A stretch of 64,000 nucleotides of DNA from Bin87 sp034423115 (GCA_034423115.1 DAOUJD010000066.1:19964-83963), one strand, 5' to 3'. Positions 26,823 to 36,647 are shown, numbered from the stretch's first letter. Notes: generated by a model from the sequence alone, not told the origin. Numbers and translations: made by a program.

Positions 26823-28196
26823 ATGGATTATCAAGAATCGATCGCTCGGCTCCTATCGTTGGTTGACCACGAACGGAGTGTGCCAGCCCTGCCCCGGCAG
26901 AAACGCATTTACGATCTCCGAAACGTACATCGACTGTTGGACCGGCTGGGTAACCCTCACTACCTGCCCGGCGTGGTTCACATCGCTGGCACCAAGGGAA
27001 AGGGCAGTACTGCTGCGATGGTCGAGTCCATCCTTCGCGCCGCTGGCTACTCCACGGGGTTTTACTCATCTCCGCATCTGCACACGTTCCGCGAAAGGAT
27101 CCGTGTTGACGGTGAGCCGGTTTCACCCTGCCACTTTGCCCATGCGACCAAGGTAGTCTGGCCCCATCACCTGGATAACGCCAATGATCTGGAAGCCGGG
27201 CCGGCAACTCTTTTCGAATATCTGACCGCGATGGCTTTCTGCGTGTTCAATGAAGCCCATACCGATTTCAACGTAATCGAGGTGGGCTTGGGTGGCCGAC
27301 TCGACGCCACAAACGTCGTTTCTCCCACCGTTAGCGTGATCACGCCGGTTAGCCTGGACCACACTGCTATTCTCGGTGACACCATCGGGGAAATCGCCTC
27401 CGACAAAGCCGGAATCATCAAAACAGGCATTCCTGTGGTAATGGCGCCGCAATTCCCCGACGCTGCCTCAGCCATCCTGTCCGCTGCAACCTCTCAAAAA
27501 GCCGCTCTCGTCGACGTGCGCGGCACTGTCACCTGGCAAGTGGATTCGACCAGCAATGCTGGACAGCGATTGGGCATCAACACTAAACGTGATTCCTATC
27601 GCCCGGTTGTTCCCCTCCTGGGAGATTTCCAAGCATCCAATGCAGCCGTCGCGATTGCCACCGTCGAAACTCTGATCGACCAAGGACATCGGATTCCGAA
27701 AACGGCGATTCTGGAAGGCTTGGGTTCTGTCCAATGGCCTGCCCGTTTGGAGATTTTAGCCGGCAACCCTGTGGTGGTCGCCGATGGCGCTCACAACGAC
27801 CACTCCGTTGCCACCGTTTTGGACACCCTCGACCACAGTCTTCCTCACCAAAGGTTGACCGTCGTTGCCGGTTTCTCCAGGGACAAGCGCGTGTCGGCCA
27901 TGATCGACCTCATCGCTAAGCGGGCCGACCGAGTTGTTGCGACCCGTTCACGGCATCCGAGATCGCTCCGGCAATCAGAGATCGTCGATGAATTCTTGAC
28001 TGCTGGATTTCCGGAGGACAGCCTGGCGGAAACCAGCAACGTTGCCGATGCTATCGACTCGGCAGTGGGCGGCGCTCAGGACGATGAACTGGTCCTCGTG
28101 ACCGGCTCGCTGTTTGTTGCAGCGGAAGCCCGCGAAGTTATCTTGGACATCGAACCCGAAACATATCCGGACTTGCTTCCGCCAGATTTGCGTTAG
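26823..28196 (+). CDS. folC: Bifunctional folylpolyglutamate synthase/dihydrofolate synthase
   Basis: 457 residues from ATG 26823; an upstream TTG (26811) overlaps the preceding gene. Mur-ligase features: the P-loop HIAGTKGKGSTAAM near 52, FYSSPHLHTFRERI, VGLGGRLDATNVV, ITPVSLDHTAILG and the C-terminal VADGAHNDHS. It adds glutamate to folates and possibly to dihydropteroate. Confidence 0.93.
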   Translation: MDYQESIARLLSLVDHERSVPALPRQKRIYDLRNVHRLLDRLGNPHYLPGVVHIAGTKGKGSTAAMVESILRAAGYSTGFYSSPHLHTFRERIRVDGEPVSPCHFAHATKVVWPHHLDNANDLEAGPATLFEYLTAMAFCVFNEAHTDFNVIEVGLGGRLDATNVVSPTVSVITPVSLDHTAILGDTIGEIASDKAGIIKTGIPVVMAPQFPDAASAILSAATSQKAALVDVRGTVTWQVDSTSNAGQRLGINTKRDSYRPVVPLLGDFQASNAAVAIATVETLIDQGHRIPKTAILEGLGSVQWPARLEILAGNPVVVADGAHNDHSVATVLDTLDHSLPHQRLTVVAGFSRDKRVSAMIDLIAKRADRVVATRSRHPRSLRQSEIVDEFLTAGFPEDSLAETSNVADAIDSAVGGAQDDELVLVTGSLFVAAEAREVILDIEPETYPDLLPPDLR

Positions 28197-28253
28197 TGGG
28201 TTCCTTGCATTCTCCCACCAGCGCACACTCGCACTGCCGCACCGGAATTTGAT

Positions 28254-29507
28254 ATGAATCACGGGTCCCGCCGTCGCGTCGTCGTTACTGGTCTCGGTGC
28301 CATCACGCCGTTGGGCCTTTCTGCTGACGAATTCTGGACCAATTTGCTGGCTGGGCAATCCGGCATCGGTCCTATGACTCTTTGCGACCCGACTGATTAC
28401 CCATGTCGTATCGCGGGACAGGCCGATGATTTCGACCCGACGAATTACATCGGGAATCGTGAGGCCAGGCGAATGGCCCGTTTTTCACAACTCGCTGTAG
28501 CCGCAGGGTTACAGGCTGTCCAGGACGCGAATCTGGACATTGCGAGCGAAGATCCTTACCGGGTAGGAGTGTTGTTGGGAAATGGCAACGGCGGTTTCCC
28601 GACCTTGGAGGAAAACTGTCGCATCTTGGCTGATCGGGGCGGGATGCGAATGTCGCCTTTCTTTTTCCCCATGATCTTGCCCAACATGGCGGCGGCCAAT
28701 GTCAGCCAGTATGTGGGGGCTCACGGCTACAACTCCACCGCCACGACGGCGTGCGCAGCCTCAAACAATGCCATTGGAGAGGCATTGCAGGCTATCCGCC
28801 ACGGTATCGCTGATGTCATGCTGGCGGGCGGCGCTGAAGCGGGTATCAGCCAACTGGGGCTGGCGGGCTTTGCGGTCATGCGGGCTCTCAGTACGCGCAA
28901 CGACGATCCCCAGCGTGCCAGTCGTCCTTTCGACGCCGAGCGCGACGGCTTTGTTCCCGCCGAAGGAGCCGGCATTCTGGTATTGGAAGAGCGCGAGCGG
29001 GCGATAGCCCGCGGCGCCCGTATCCTGTGCGAATTGTCCGGTTTCGGGGCGACGTCCGACGCCGGTCACTTGGTGCAACCCCAGGAGTCGGGGGCCAGCG
29101 CTGCCCGAGCGATGTCCAACGCCATTGGTGACGCCGGACTCGAACCTGTTGGTGTCCATTACATCAACGCCCACGGCACTTCTACGCCGTTGAATGATGC
29201 GGTTGAAACCGTCGCGATCAAACGTCTGTTTGGCGAAGGCGCTCACAGAGTGCCGGTGAGCAGCACCAAAAGTATGATCGGCCATTCATTGGGGGCGTCC
29301 GGCGCTCTCGAAGCCATCGCTTGCGTGAAAACGCTTGTTGACCAGAAGGTCCACCCGACCGTCAATTACGAACACCCCGATCCCGAGTGCGACTTGGACT
29401 ACGTTCCAAATCGGGCGCGTTCAGCTCATGTTGAAACGGTTTTGTCCAACGCGTTTGGTTTCGGGGGGCAGAACGCGTGCTTGATCTTCCAACGCTATGT
29501 GGCCTGA
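28254..29507 (+). CDS. fabF: Beta-ketoacyl-ACP synthase II (copy 2)
   Basis: 417 residues. Catalytic Cys in TTACAASNNAIGE, histidines in NAHGTSTPLND and MIGHSLGASG, and SNAFGFGGQN at the C-terminus. It is similar to the copy at 17701 along its whole length. Two FabF-type enzymes without nearby acyltransferase or ketoreductase genes suggest fatty-acid elongation with different chain preferences rather than a polyketide cluster (inference). Confidence 0.9.
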   Translation: MNHGSRRRVVVTGLGAITPLGLSADEFWTNLLAGQSGIGPMTLCDPTDYPCRIAGQADDFDPTNYIGNREARRMARFSQLAVAAGLQAVQDANLDIASEDPYRVGVLLGNGNGGFPTLEENCRILADRGGMRMSPFFFPMILPNMAAANVSQYVGAHGYNSTATTACAASNNAIGEALQAIRHGIADVMLAGGAEAGISQLGLAGFAVMRALSTRNDDPQRASRPFDAERDGFVPAEGAGILVLEERERAIARGARILCELSGFGATSDAGHLVQPQESGASAARAMSNAIGDAGLEPVGVHYINAHGTSTPLNDAVETVAIKRLFGEGAHRVPVSSTKSMIGHSLGASGALEAIACVKTLVDQKVHPTVNYEHPDPECDLDYVPNRARSAHVETVLSNAFGFGGQNACLIFQRYVA

Positions 29508-29543
29508 AGCGGTCCGGCATCGGGCGAGCCGTCCCGCGGCAAC

Positions 29544-29580
29544 AAAATCGCCGGGGTTCGTTTCGACCCCGGCGCAAATT
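29544..29580. terminator. Hairpin terminator between convergent genes
   Basis: CGCCGGGGT (29549-29557) pairs with ACCCCGGCG (29566-29574) around an 8-base loop, flanked by AAAA on one side and AAATT on the other. It lies between fabF copy 2 and the convergent SWIM gene. Confidence 0.65.
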
Positions 29581-29605
29581 TGCAACGACCTGTACCTTGC
29601 CTATC

Positions 29606-29863
29606 TCAGACGGCTGCCTTTTCGGCTTTGGGTTGTCTTGCCAGCATTTCGTCGAGCATGCGCTGCAAGGCCATGATGTGGCTGCAAACCCCTCGGGTCG
29701 CAAAGAACGCGCATTCGCACTGCCAGTCGCCATCATGGTATCGAACCCGGTACGTGTTGTGGTTACCGACGAATGAGGCCTCGAACGTGTGAATGTTCAC
29801 CCGGTCCGGTTCCTCGGCGTACTTGCGCGCTTTGTCAACCTTGCCAATGTAGCTCGAGCTCAT
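29606..29863 (-). CDS. Small SWIM zinc-finger protein
   Basis: 85 residues from ATG 29863; the frame opens at a TTG at 29890. The SWIM motif CxCxnCxH is complete: WQCECAFFATRGVCSH. N-terminal YIGKVDKARKYAEEPDRV and FEASFVGNHNTYRVRYHDG resemble stand-alone SWIM proteins. SWIM domains bind DNA or proteins; nothing around it narrows the role. Confidence 0.75.
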   Translation of the reverse strand: MSSSYIGKVDKARKYAEEPDRVNIHTFEASFVGNHNTYRVRYHDGDWQCECAFFATRGVCSHIMALQRMLDEMLARQPKAEKAAV

Positions 29864-30001
29864 TTTTGCCCCCGCATTGTTATTAGGCAACCGATCTTAT
29901 CGCCGCCCGTGTCTTAAATGTTACCGGCATCAGCGGCCAATGGCAAATGTCCTGTAGCCGCTATCCAGCGCATTTTTGAATATTGTTTATTCATAAAATT
30001 C

Positions 30002-30030
30002 TTGACTTTGACGGCCCTCAACACTAGGAT
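30002..30030 (+). promoter_or_regulatory. Promoter of rny
   Basis: TTGACT (30002-30007), a 17-bp spacer and TAGGAT (30025-30030) lie 54 bp before the rny ATG, which has GAGGAGG upstream. An A/T-rich tract precedes the -35. Confidence 0.65.
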
Positions 30031-30083
30031 AAACATAGGGCAAAAATATCCCGGGCATTGCCCGGACGGACCGAGGAGGTTCT

Positions 30084-31616
30084 ATGATGACCATAATCCT
30101 GTCCGTCCTGGCGGCCGCAGGGTTCGCAACAGGCATAGCAGCGGTGATCTGGCTGCTGCTATCTACTAAGAAAGATGGGAACAAATTACAACGCAGTCGG
30201 GAGGAGGCTGCCACCACCGTTACTCAGGCCGAGGAAGAGAAGCGTAATATTCTGCTTCAGGCCCAGGAGGAGGCTTTAAAAATCCGCGAAGTCGGAGATA
30301 AGGAAATCCAGGAACAAAGGCGGGAGCTCAACCGCATGGAGCGCCGCCATATCCAGCGAGAAGAGCAACTCGACCGGAAATCGGAATCCCTGGAAACCCA
30401 GGAAGCCGACCTGGAACGGCGCGAATCCGACGCCAATCACGCTCTGAAAAAAGCGGATGAGTTGAAACACCAGCACACCGTTGAACTGGAGCGCATCGCG
30501 ACGCTCAGTACGGAACAGGCGCGAGAGATCGTGCTCAGGCGTGGGGAAGAAGAAGCCAGCCACGAATTGGCCCGCCGCTACTACGAGTTGGAGAAGGAGC
30601 ACCAAACTAGGGCCGACGACAACGCTCGCCGAATTCTCACCCTCGCAATAAATCGCCTCGCTACCGACGTAGTGTCGGAAAGCACCACATCTGTTGTTTC
30701 CCTGCCCAACGATGAGATGAAGGGTCGTCTCATCGGCCGCGAAGGACGTAACATAAGGGCCCTGGAGGCTCGCACCGGCGTCGATATCATTGTCGACGAT
30801 ACACCCGGTATCGTAACACTGTCGTGCTTTGACCCGGTCCGCCGGGAAATCGCAAAGTTGGCCCTCACCCAGTTGGTGAAAGATGGCCGAATCCAGCCCG
30901 CTCGCATCGAAGAGAGCGTCAACCGAGCAACCCGAGATATCGACGAGACCATCTGGAGAGCCGGAGAGGACGCGACTTTCGAAGTGGGTGTCAGCGGTTT
31001 GGACCCCGAACTGATCCGATTGTTGGGTCGCCTCAAATACCGTTACAGCTACGGGGAAAACGTGTTGACCCATTCCATTGAGGTCGGACTGCTCGCTGGT
31101 ATGTTGGCATCCGAGGTGGGCGCCAACGTTCAAACCGCGCGGGCGGGAGGGTTGCTGCACGACATCGGCAAGGCCATGACCCACGAAATCCCCGGCCCGC
31201 ATGCCGAGATTGGGTACGACCTTACGACGCGCAACGGTATCGGATCGCTAATCTGCAATTGCGTGTTGGAGCACCACGACGACGACCACTCCAGCGTCGA
31301 GTCCTTCCTGGTCGCTGCGGCGGATGGTATCAGCGCCGCCCGACCGGGTGCGCGCAAAGAATCCATTGAGCAATACACCCGGCGCTTACGTGAGTTGGAA
31401 GAGACGGCTAACGGTTTCGAAGGCGTCCAGCGATCGTTCGCGATCCAGGCTGGTCGCGAGGTGCGTGTCATGGTCAGTCCCGATACCGTGGACGATGTGG
31501 CTTGCGCTACCCTAGCTCGCGACATCGCCGGCAAGGTGTCTCGCGAATTGCAATTCCCAGGCCAAATCAAGGTTACCGTGATCCGCGAAACCCGCGAGGA
31601 AAGCATTGCCCGTTAG
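30084..31616 (+). CDS. rny: Ribonuclease Y
   Basis: 510 residues, the usual length. An N-terminal membrane anchor (residues 3-26), a long charged coiled coil (30-200), a KH domain (GRLIGREGRNIRALEARTGVDIIVDD near 215-245) and an HD domain (LTHSIEVGLLAGML and LLHDIGKAM, residues about 330-370) appear in order. It is the membrane-tethered endonuclease that starts mRNA decay. ymdB follows, as in Firmicutes. Confidence 0.97.
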   Translation: MMTIILSVLAAAGFATGIAAVIWLLLSTKKDGNKLQRSREEAATTVTQAEEEKRNILLQAQEEALKIREVGDKEIQEQRRELNRMERRHIQREEQLDRKSESLETQEADLERRESDANHALKKADELKHQHTVELERIATLSTEQAREIVLRRGEEEASHELARRYYELEKEHQTRADDNARRILTLAINRLATDVVSESTTSVVSLPNDEMKGRLIGREGRNIRALEARTGVDIIVDDTPGIVTLSCFDPVRREIAKLALTQLVKDGRIQPARIEESVNRATRDIDETIWRAGEDATFEVGVSGLDPELIRLLGRLKYRYSYGENVLTHSIEVGLLAGMLASEVGANVQTARAGGLLHDIGKAMTHEIPGPHAEIGYDLTTRNGIGSLICNCVLEHHDDDHSSVESFLVAAADGISAARPGARKESIEQYTRRLRELEETANGFEGVQRSFAIQAGREVRVMVSPDTVDDVACATLARDIAGKVSRELQFPGQIKVTVIRETREESIAR

Positions 31617-31654
31617 CGCGACGCCGGGCCACAAAGATACCCAGGCCGGAATTC

Positions 31655-31684
31655 AGTAGGGGCGAACGCCGATTCGCCCCTACT
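31655..31684. repeat. Intergenic hairpin between rny and ymdB
   Basis: AGTAGGGGCGA pairs perfectly with TCGCCCCTACT around an 8-base loop. There is no T tract, so it is more likely an interspersed repeat or RNA-processing hairpin than a terminator. The core resembles the palindrome at 14650. Confidence 0.6.
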
Positions 31685-31696
31685 ATGTGAATACAC

Positions 31697-32470
31697 ATGC
31701 GAATCTTGATGATTGGTGACATAATAGGCAAGCCCGGACGCCGTGCCTTGGCGCGCCTTTTGCCCCAACTGCGAGACGAGCTCGGCATCGACCTCGTAAC
31801 TGCCAACGCCGAGAACACCGCCGGCGGTTTCGGTCTCACCCTCAAAACGGCCCGAAATCTTTTGGACGCTGGCGTCGATGTGATGACTTCGGGAAATCAC
31901 ATTTGGGACAAAAAAGATATTCTGCCGCACATGGACGAGTTGCCCCTACTCCGTCCTGCCAACTACTACGGCGCCCCCGGGCGCGGTTGGTTGATGCACG
32001 GGGACGTGATGGTGCTCAACCTCCAGGGAAGGGTATTCATGCCTCCGATTGATTGTCCGTTCCGCGAAGCAGACAAACGTCTGGCAGAAGCAGAAATCGA
32101 ACTCGGACGATCGCCCAACCTGGTCTTGGTGGATTTCCACGCTGAGGCAACCTCCGAGAAGCATGGACTCGCTTGGTATCTCGATGGCCGGGTAAGCGCC
32201 GTAGTCGGAACCCATACGCACGTAGCTACTGCCGATGCCCGCGTTCTGCCGGGCGGCACCGCATATGTGAGCGATCTCGGTATGACAGGGCCACTAGACT
32301 CAGTGATAGGCACGGAAATCGCGCCGGTTTTGGAGCGTTTCCGGACCGGATTGCCGCAGCGTTTCAAACCCGCCGATGGTCCCTGTGTCCTTAATTCAGT
32401 CCTTATCGATATTGACGCCGAATGTGGGCGTGCGAACGAGATCGTTCGCATAGACCGCACCATTGATTGA
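31697..32470 (+). CDS. ymdB: YmdB-family metallophosphoesterase
   Basis: 257 residues. The metal ligands of the TIGR00282 family are in place: GDIIGKPGR, NAENTAGGFG, TSGNHIWD, DFHAEATSEK, and GTHTHVATADARVL. Characterised homologues hydrolyse 2',3'-cyclic nucleotides and influence RNA decay. Adjacency to rny supports that role. Confidence 0.92.
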   Translation: MRILMIGDIIGKPGRRALARLLPQLRDELGIDLVTANAENTAGGFGLTLKTARNLLDAGVDVMTSGNHIWDKKDILPHMDELPLLRPANYYGAPGRGWLMHGDVMVLNLQGRVFMPPIDCPFREADKRLAEAEIELGRSPNLVLVDFHAEATSEKHGLAWYLDGRVSAVVGTHTHVATADARVLPGGTAYVSDLGMTGPLDSVIGTEIAPVLERFRTGLPQRFKPADGPCVLNSVLIDIDAECGRANEIVRIDRTID

Positions 32471-32506
32471 ACGATCAGTGCCTCCACCAACTAGCAGGAA
32501 TCTCCG

Positions 32507-33379
32507 ATGTCCATAACCGTCGACCTACATCTACACACTACCGCCTCCGACGGGAGATTGACTCCGACCGAGTTGGTGGAACTCACCGCTTCCAAAGGTC
32601 TCCGGACCATCTCGATTAGCGATCACGATACAACCGCTGGACTCGCGGAGGCGCAGCGAGCGGTTAAACGCGTTCCTGGGATGCGATTGATTCCGGGCAT
32701 CGAACTCAGTTGCGATGTTCCCGGGGGCGAAGTCCACATGCTGGGGTATTTCATGGATACCAGCGACGCCGGGTTTCAGGAAACACTTGAGGTGTTCCGC
32801 GAAGGTCGGCTGGCCCGTGGCGAAGGTATGGTCCACAAGCTCGCCGAGTTCGGCCTGAATATCGAATGGGAGCGCGTGCTGGAAATCGCAGGCGATGCTT
32901 CAGTCGGTCGCCCGCACATCGCTCAAGCGTTGGTTGAAGCGGGTTACTTTTCCGAGCCCGCCGAGGCTTTTCGAGAATATTTGGGTCGTAACGGCAAAGC
33001 CTACGTGGAACGCACCAAGCTCACGCCTCTGGACGCGGTGAAGATGCTTAACGACGTGGGGGGTGTCGCTGTGTTTGCCCACCCCTGGTTTGAACGTCGT
33101 GGCGGAGAGCCCGAACCCGAGCGTTCTTTGATCGAGACGGTCGAAGAGTTGAAAGCCGCCGGCCTCCATGGGATGGAAGTGCACTACTCTATGTACGATG
33201 AGGCCACCGTTGATTGGCTGGCCGACTTGGCTCGGGCGTACGACCTCATACCTTGCGGCGGGAGTGACTACCACCACAGCGGGAATGCTCGGGAACCGCT
33301 TCCCGGGGTAAATGGTCCTCCGATGGAAACCGTCGAACGCTTGGAAGCAGCCGCCCAAGAATTGAAGACTCGACGCTGA
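32507..33379 (+). CDS. PHP-domain phosphoesterase (TrpH/RNase AM type)
   Basis: 290 residues. The PHP signature is VDLHLHTTASDGRLTPTELV at the N-terminus, ISDHDTTAG, GIELSCD, GRPHIAQALV, FAHPWFERR and GGSDYHH. Family members act as 3',5'-bisphosphate nucleotidases or as 5' to 3' exonucleases on short RNAs. Position after rny-ymdB fits RNA turnover, which is inference. Confidence 0.88.
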   Translation: MSITVDLHLHTTASDGRLTPTELVELTASKGLRTISISDHDTTAGLAEAQRAVKRVPGMRLIPGIELSCDVPGGEVHMLGYFMDTSDAGFQETLEVFREGRLARGEGMVHKLAEFGLNIEWERVLEIAGDASVGRPHIAQALVEAGYFSEPAEAFREYLGRNGKAYVERTKLTPLDAVKMLNDVGGVAVFAHPWFERRGGEPEPERSLIETVEELKAAGLHGMEVHYSMYDEATVDWLADLARAYDLIPCGGSDYHHSGNAREPLPGVNGPPMETVERLEAAAQELKTRR

Positions 33380-33399
33380 CCCTGATTTCCCCTCCGGTA

Positions 33400-34113
33400 A
33401 TGGGCCAAACCTTCGCTCTCATAGTCGCTCTGTGGGCGTGCGCTTATGTCCTCGGCGCCATTCCGATCTCGTATCTACTGGGCCGGTTACTGGGCGGAGT
33501 CGATCTTCGGCGGCACGGCAGCGGGAACGTCGGCGGCAGTAATCTAGCCAGCCAACTGGGCCGCCGATGGCTGCCGTTGGTCGTAGTCGTGGACCTCACG
33601 AGGGGAGGGGCACCGGTATTGGTCGGTCAATTTGCGCTCGGGTTGGGAGAGCACACTTGGTTCCTCGTGGCGACCCCTTTGTTCACATTGTTGGGCAACG
33701 CATGGTCCCCATTTTTGAAATTCGCGGGCGGGCGTAGCGTAGGAGTGTGGGCCGGGGGGTTGGTAGGGGTGTCGCCGTCCTTGTTTTTGGCGGCATTGGT
33801 CACGTATTTGTGCGGTTGGATGGTTTCCCGACGCTCAGCCGAATCCTTGCTCGTGGTTATGTGTGTGTTGCCTTTGGTTTGCCTGGCTTGGCCTCAATCC
33901 TGGTTGCTGGTTGGTTCCCCTGTCCACTTCGCCGCCTATGCGGCCGTAGGGGCCGTGCTAATCTTGATTAAGAGATTAGCGTCCAACGGCGGGCCCTTGC
34001 CGACCGACGTCTCACGCGCTTCCGTGTTGCTTAATCGACTATTGCGGGACCGGGACATTGCAGACCGTCAACAATGGCTACAACGCGCGCCGGATCGGAC
34101 GAACGATTTTTGA
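33400..34113 (+). CDS. plsY: Glycerol-3-phosphate acyltransferase PlsY-like protein
   Basis: 237 residues with about five membrane segments. The PlsY pattern is visible: GAIPISYLLGRLLGG, then RHGSGNVGGSNLA in place of the usual GSGNPGATN, and KFAGGRSVGVWAGGL in place of KFKGGKGVAT. The loops are therefore divergent. It would use acyl-phosphate to start phospholipid synthesis; the substitutions leave room for another acyl acceptor. Confidence 0.8.
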   Translation: MGQTFALIVALWACAYVLGAIPISYLLGRLLGGVDLRRHGSGNVGGSNLASQLGRRWLPLVVVVDLTRGGAPVLVGQFALGLGEHTWFLVATPLFTLLGNAWSPFLKFAGGRSVGVWAGGLVGVSPSLFLAALVTYLCGWMVSRRSAESLLVVMCVLPLVCLAWPQSWLLVGSPVHFAAYAAVGAVLILIKRLASNGGPLPTDVSRASVLLNRLLRDRDIADRQQWLQRAPDRTNDF

Positions 34114-34616
34114 TGTCAGAGCAACCCGGCGGACCAAGAATCGCGACCTGTTACTGGCACCCGACCGTTTCCACCGGGCTGTCCTGTAGTCAGTGTCAGC
34201 GGCCGATCTGTACCGAGTGCATGGTGCAGGTCCCGGTCGGAATCCGCTGCCGTGAGTGCGGACGCGCCCAACCCTTGCCGACTTTCGACGTTCGGCCTGC
34301 CAATTACGCCAGAGCGGTGGTAGTCGCCGCCGTTATTGGGATAGCTGGCGTCGTTCTCACTGTGCTGCTGGCGCTGTATCTTGGCGGGCTCGCTTTGGTG
34401 ATAATGCCTTTGGGAGTGGGCTACATTACCGGAGAGATTATCAGCAGGGTAGTGAACTTAAAGCGCAGCCGGGGCTTGATGTACATCGCTGGTGGCACGG
34501 TTGTTATCACCGTGCTCATCTCACTGTTCTTGCTGGACTTCCGACTGCTGGGATTGTGGGGTCTCCTGGCCACGGTGGGTGGCGTATTGATCGCCATCGC
34601 GCGCGTTCGCCTGTAG
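34113..34616 (+). CDS. B-box zinc-finger membrane protein
   Basis: 167 residues from ATG 34113, which overlaps the plsY stop (TGATG); an earlier ATG at 34074 would overlap by 40 bp. The N-terminus is a B-box-like zinc site (CYWHPTVSTGLSCSQCQRPICTECM...GIRCRECGR), followed by three or four membrane helices. The same finger precedes rhomboid proteases in other bacteria, but no GxSG protease motif is present. Function unknown. Confidence 0.75.
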   Translation: MSEQPGGPRIATCYWHPTVSTGLSCSQCQRPICTECMVQVPVGIRCRECGRAQPLPTFDVRPANYARAVVVAAVIGIAGVVLTVLLALYLGGLALVIMPLGVGYITGEIISRVVNLKRSRGLMYIAGGTVVITVLISLFLLDFRLLGLWGLLATVGGVLIAIARVRL

Positions 34617-34702
34617 CATTAGCGCCTTATTTATGGCTCGTGCGTTACCGTCGGGCTTGCTTCACTCTTCCGAGACAGACCATTCCCCAACGCTGCCCTT
34701 CA

Positions 34703-35206
34703 CTAGGTGGGATCCGACTCTCCTCTGCTGATTTGGCCATACGAAGCCCACAGGCGGCCTACGGTGTTCCTCGCGACGCTGCTTCCGAAACCGCGTCGTC
34801 TCAGATAGTCCCACATTTTCTGCCGGAACGATGCGTAGGACATGTCACCACGCTCCAGCCATCGTTCGGCTTGTCGCTCGCCGGCCCGGTATGCGTTTGC
34901 GGGTTCATCCAATCCGTCCAGGGTTGTATCGATAATGTTTTCTGCGACCCCCTTGGCCCGTAGCTCCCGCCGTAACGCGAATGCCCCGCGTGGCCGTCGT
35001 CGATTCCGGCTGTCCCTCCATCGACGGGCGAAATCCTCATCGTCCAGGTAGCCGTACCGCTTGAGCGACTCCAGCACTTGTTCAACGACGGGTTGGGAGA
35101 ACTCTTTCCCAACCCGTCGGCGTACTTCGGTAATGGACCTTTGCCGGAAACTGACGTACCGCAGGGCCACTTGCAGCGCCCGGGCATAGTCGTCAGAAGG
35201 GTGCAT
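34703..35206 (-). CDS. recX: Regulatory protein RecX
   Basis: 167 residues of helical repeats: ALRYVSFRQRSITEVRRRV, RYGYLDDEDFARRWRDSR, RPRGAFALRRELRAKGV. The ATG overlaps the recA stop (TGATG), the standard recA-recX arrangement. RecX limits RecA filament activity. Confidence 0.93.
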   Translation of the reverse strand: MHPSDDYARALQVALRYVSFRQRSITEVRRRVGKEFSQPVVEQVLESLKRYGYLDDEDFARRWRDSRNRRRPRGAFALRRELRAKGVAENIIDTTLDGLDEPANAYRAGERQAERWLERGDMSYASFRQKMWDYLRRRGFGSSVARNTVGRLWASYGQISRGESDPT

Positions 35207-36321
35207 CAGTTCAGACTTACTCCCCCGGCGCCGGCGATGTACGGTGCACCGCCTTCCACCGAGGTTGCTCCGTGCCCGTTGGAAACCTCATCGGTCGTGG
35301 GGTCCTCAGGCACTTCTTCTCCCCGGATCAACGCTTCGATTGTGCCGGAGATGTCCGGGTGCTCATTAAGGAATGATTTGGAGTTTTCCCTGCCCTGTCC
35401 CAGTCGCGTATCTCCGTAGGAATAGAACGAACCTGCTTTCTTGATGATGCCCTGGTTCACTCCTATGTCCAGCAGGTCGCCCATCTTGCTGATGCCCTGG
35501 TTGAACATAATGTCAAACTCGGCTACCCGGAATGGCGCTGCCACCTTATTTTTAACAATGCGCGCCCTTACCCGGTTGCCGATGATCTCAGACCCCTGCT
35601 TCAGCGATTCTGTCCTTCGCAAGTCGATCCTGACGGAACTGTAAAATTTCAATGCCCTCCCGCCAGGGGTGACCTCGGGGCTGCCGTACGTAACGCCAAT
35701 CTTTTCGCGAATCTGGTTGATGAACACCACCGCAGTCCGGGACCGGTTAATAGTGGCTGTCAGTTTTCGCAGCGCTTGCGACATTAGCCTGGCTTGCATC
35801 CCTACGTGCACATCCCCCATGTCGCCTTCTATCTCGGCTTGGGGCACCAAAGCCGCCACGCTGTCTATCACGACGGAATCGACCGCTCCGCTGCTTACCA
35901 GCTTTTCGGTAATGTCCAACGCTTGCTCTGCGGAATCCGGCTGGGAGATCAACAGGTTGTCCAAGTCCAGGCCGCAGTTGGCTGCGTATTGCGGGTCCAA
36001 CGCGTGCTCAGCGTCGATGTAGGCCGCCAATCCGCCCTGCCGCTGCGTTTCGGTCATGATGTGAATCGCCAGGGTGGATTTGCCTGCGGATTCGCCGCCG
36101 TAGATTTCGGTCACCCTGCCTCGGGGCAATCCTCCCACACCCAGCGCCAGATCCAGGGATAGGGAACCCGTTGGTATGGCGTTGGTGATCAGGTGGGCCA
36201 CCTGATCGTCCCCCCTCATCACTGCGCCTTTGCCGTGGTCTTTCTCGATACGGCCAAGGGCGATTTCCAGAGCCGCCAGTTTGTCCTTGTCCAGATTCAG
36301 GGTTTCCGGGTTGATTGCCAT
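35206..36321 (-). CDS. recA: Recombinase RecA
   Basis: 371 residues from ATG 36321, with GAGG upstream; the frame continues to 36387 without support. Walker A is GGESAGKST near 65, Walker B VVIDSVAAL, and the L2 region VVFINQIREKIGV. It mediates strand exchange and the SOS response. No LexA-type box was convincing upstream. 36322-36647 contains no gene. Confidence 0.98.
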   Translation of the reverse strand: MAINPETLNLDKDKLAALEIALGRIEKDHGKGAVMRGDDQVAHLITNAIPTGSLSLDLALGVGGLPRGRVTEIYGGESAGKSTLAIHIMTETQRQGGLAAYIDAEHALDPQYAANCGLDLDNLLISQPDSAEQALDITEKLVSSGAVDSVVIDSVAALVPQAEIEGDMGDVHVGMQARLMSQALRKLTATINRSRTAVVFINQIREKIGVTYGSPEVTPGGRALKFYSSVRIDLRRTESLKQGSEIIGNRVRARIVKNKVAAPFRVAEFDIMFNQGISKMGDLLDIGVNQGIIKKAGSFYSYGDTRLGQGRENSKSFLNEHPDISGTIEALIRGEEVPEDPTTDEVSNGHGATSVEGGAPYIAGAGGVSLN

Positions 36322-36647
36322 TTCAAACCTCACACGCAACTGCACTATTTCTGGGACAAACCTAGCACGTGCGTTCCGATAATGCAACAGTTTTCGGTCA
36401 AATATTCGTACAAAATCCGATGAGCGACTCTACGCCCGGATTGACCGACGAGACGGCGTTGGCGTTTCCAAAATAAATGGGCCGCAGGGGAGCAAGTTAT
36501 CACGGCCCAGTTCAGGTCTTGAATGCACCCCTGTTGTCCGCAACTCTTTCGCCGCCCGCATACGATTGGTAGGAGGCATACGAGACCATGTCGCGACACA
36601 GCGGAGCGCAATTGGTTTGAGGGCTCACGGCCCCCACGCTAAAAATC

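Noticed and set aside
17701..29507. Polyketide cluster based on two ketosynthases
   Set aside because: No acyltransferase, ketoreductase or carrier protein is nearby, and housekeeping genes separate them.
30276..31202. 308-codon antisense ORF over rny
   Set aside because: No motifs; shadow of the coiled coil and KH region.
35206..36420. SOS (LexA) box before recA
   Set aside because: No convincing GAAC-N4-GTTC or CTG-N10-CAG operator upstream.
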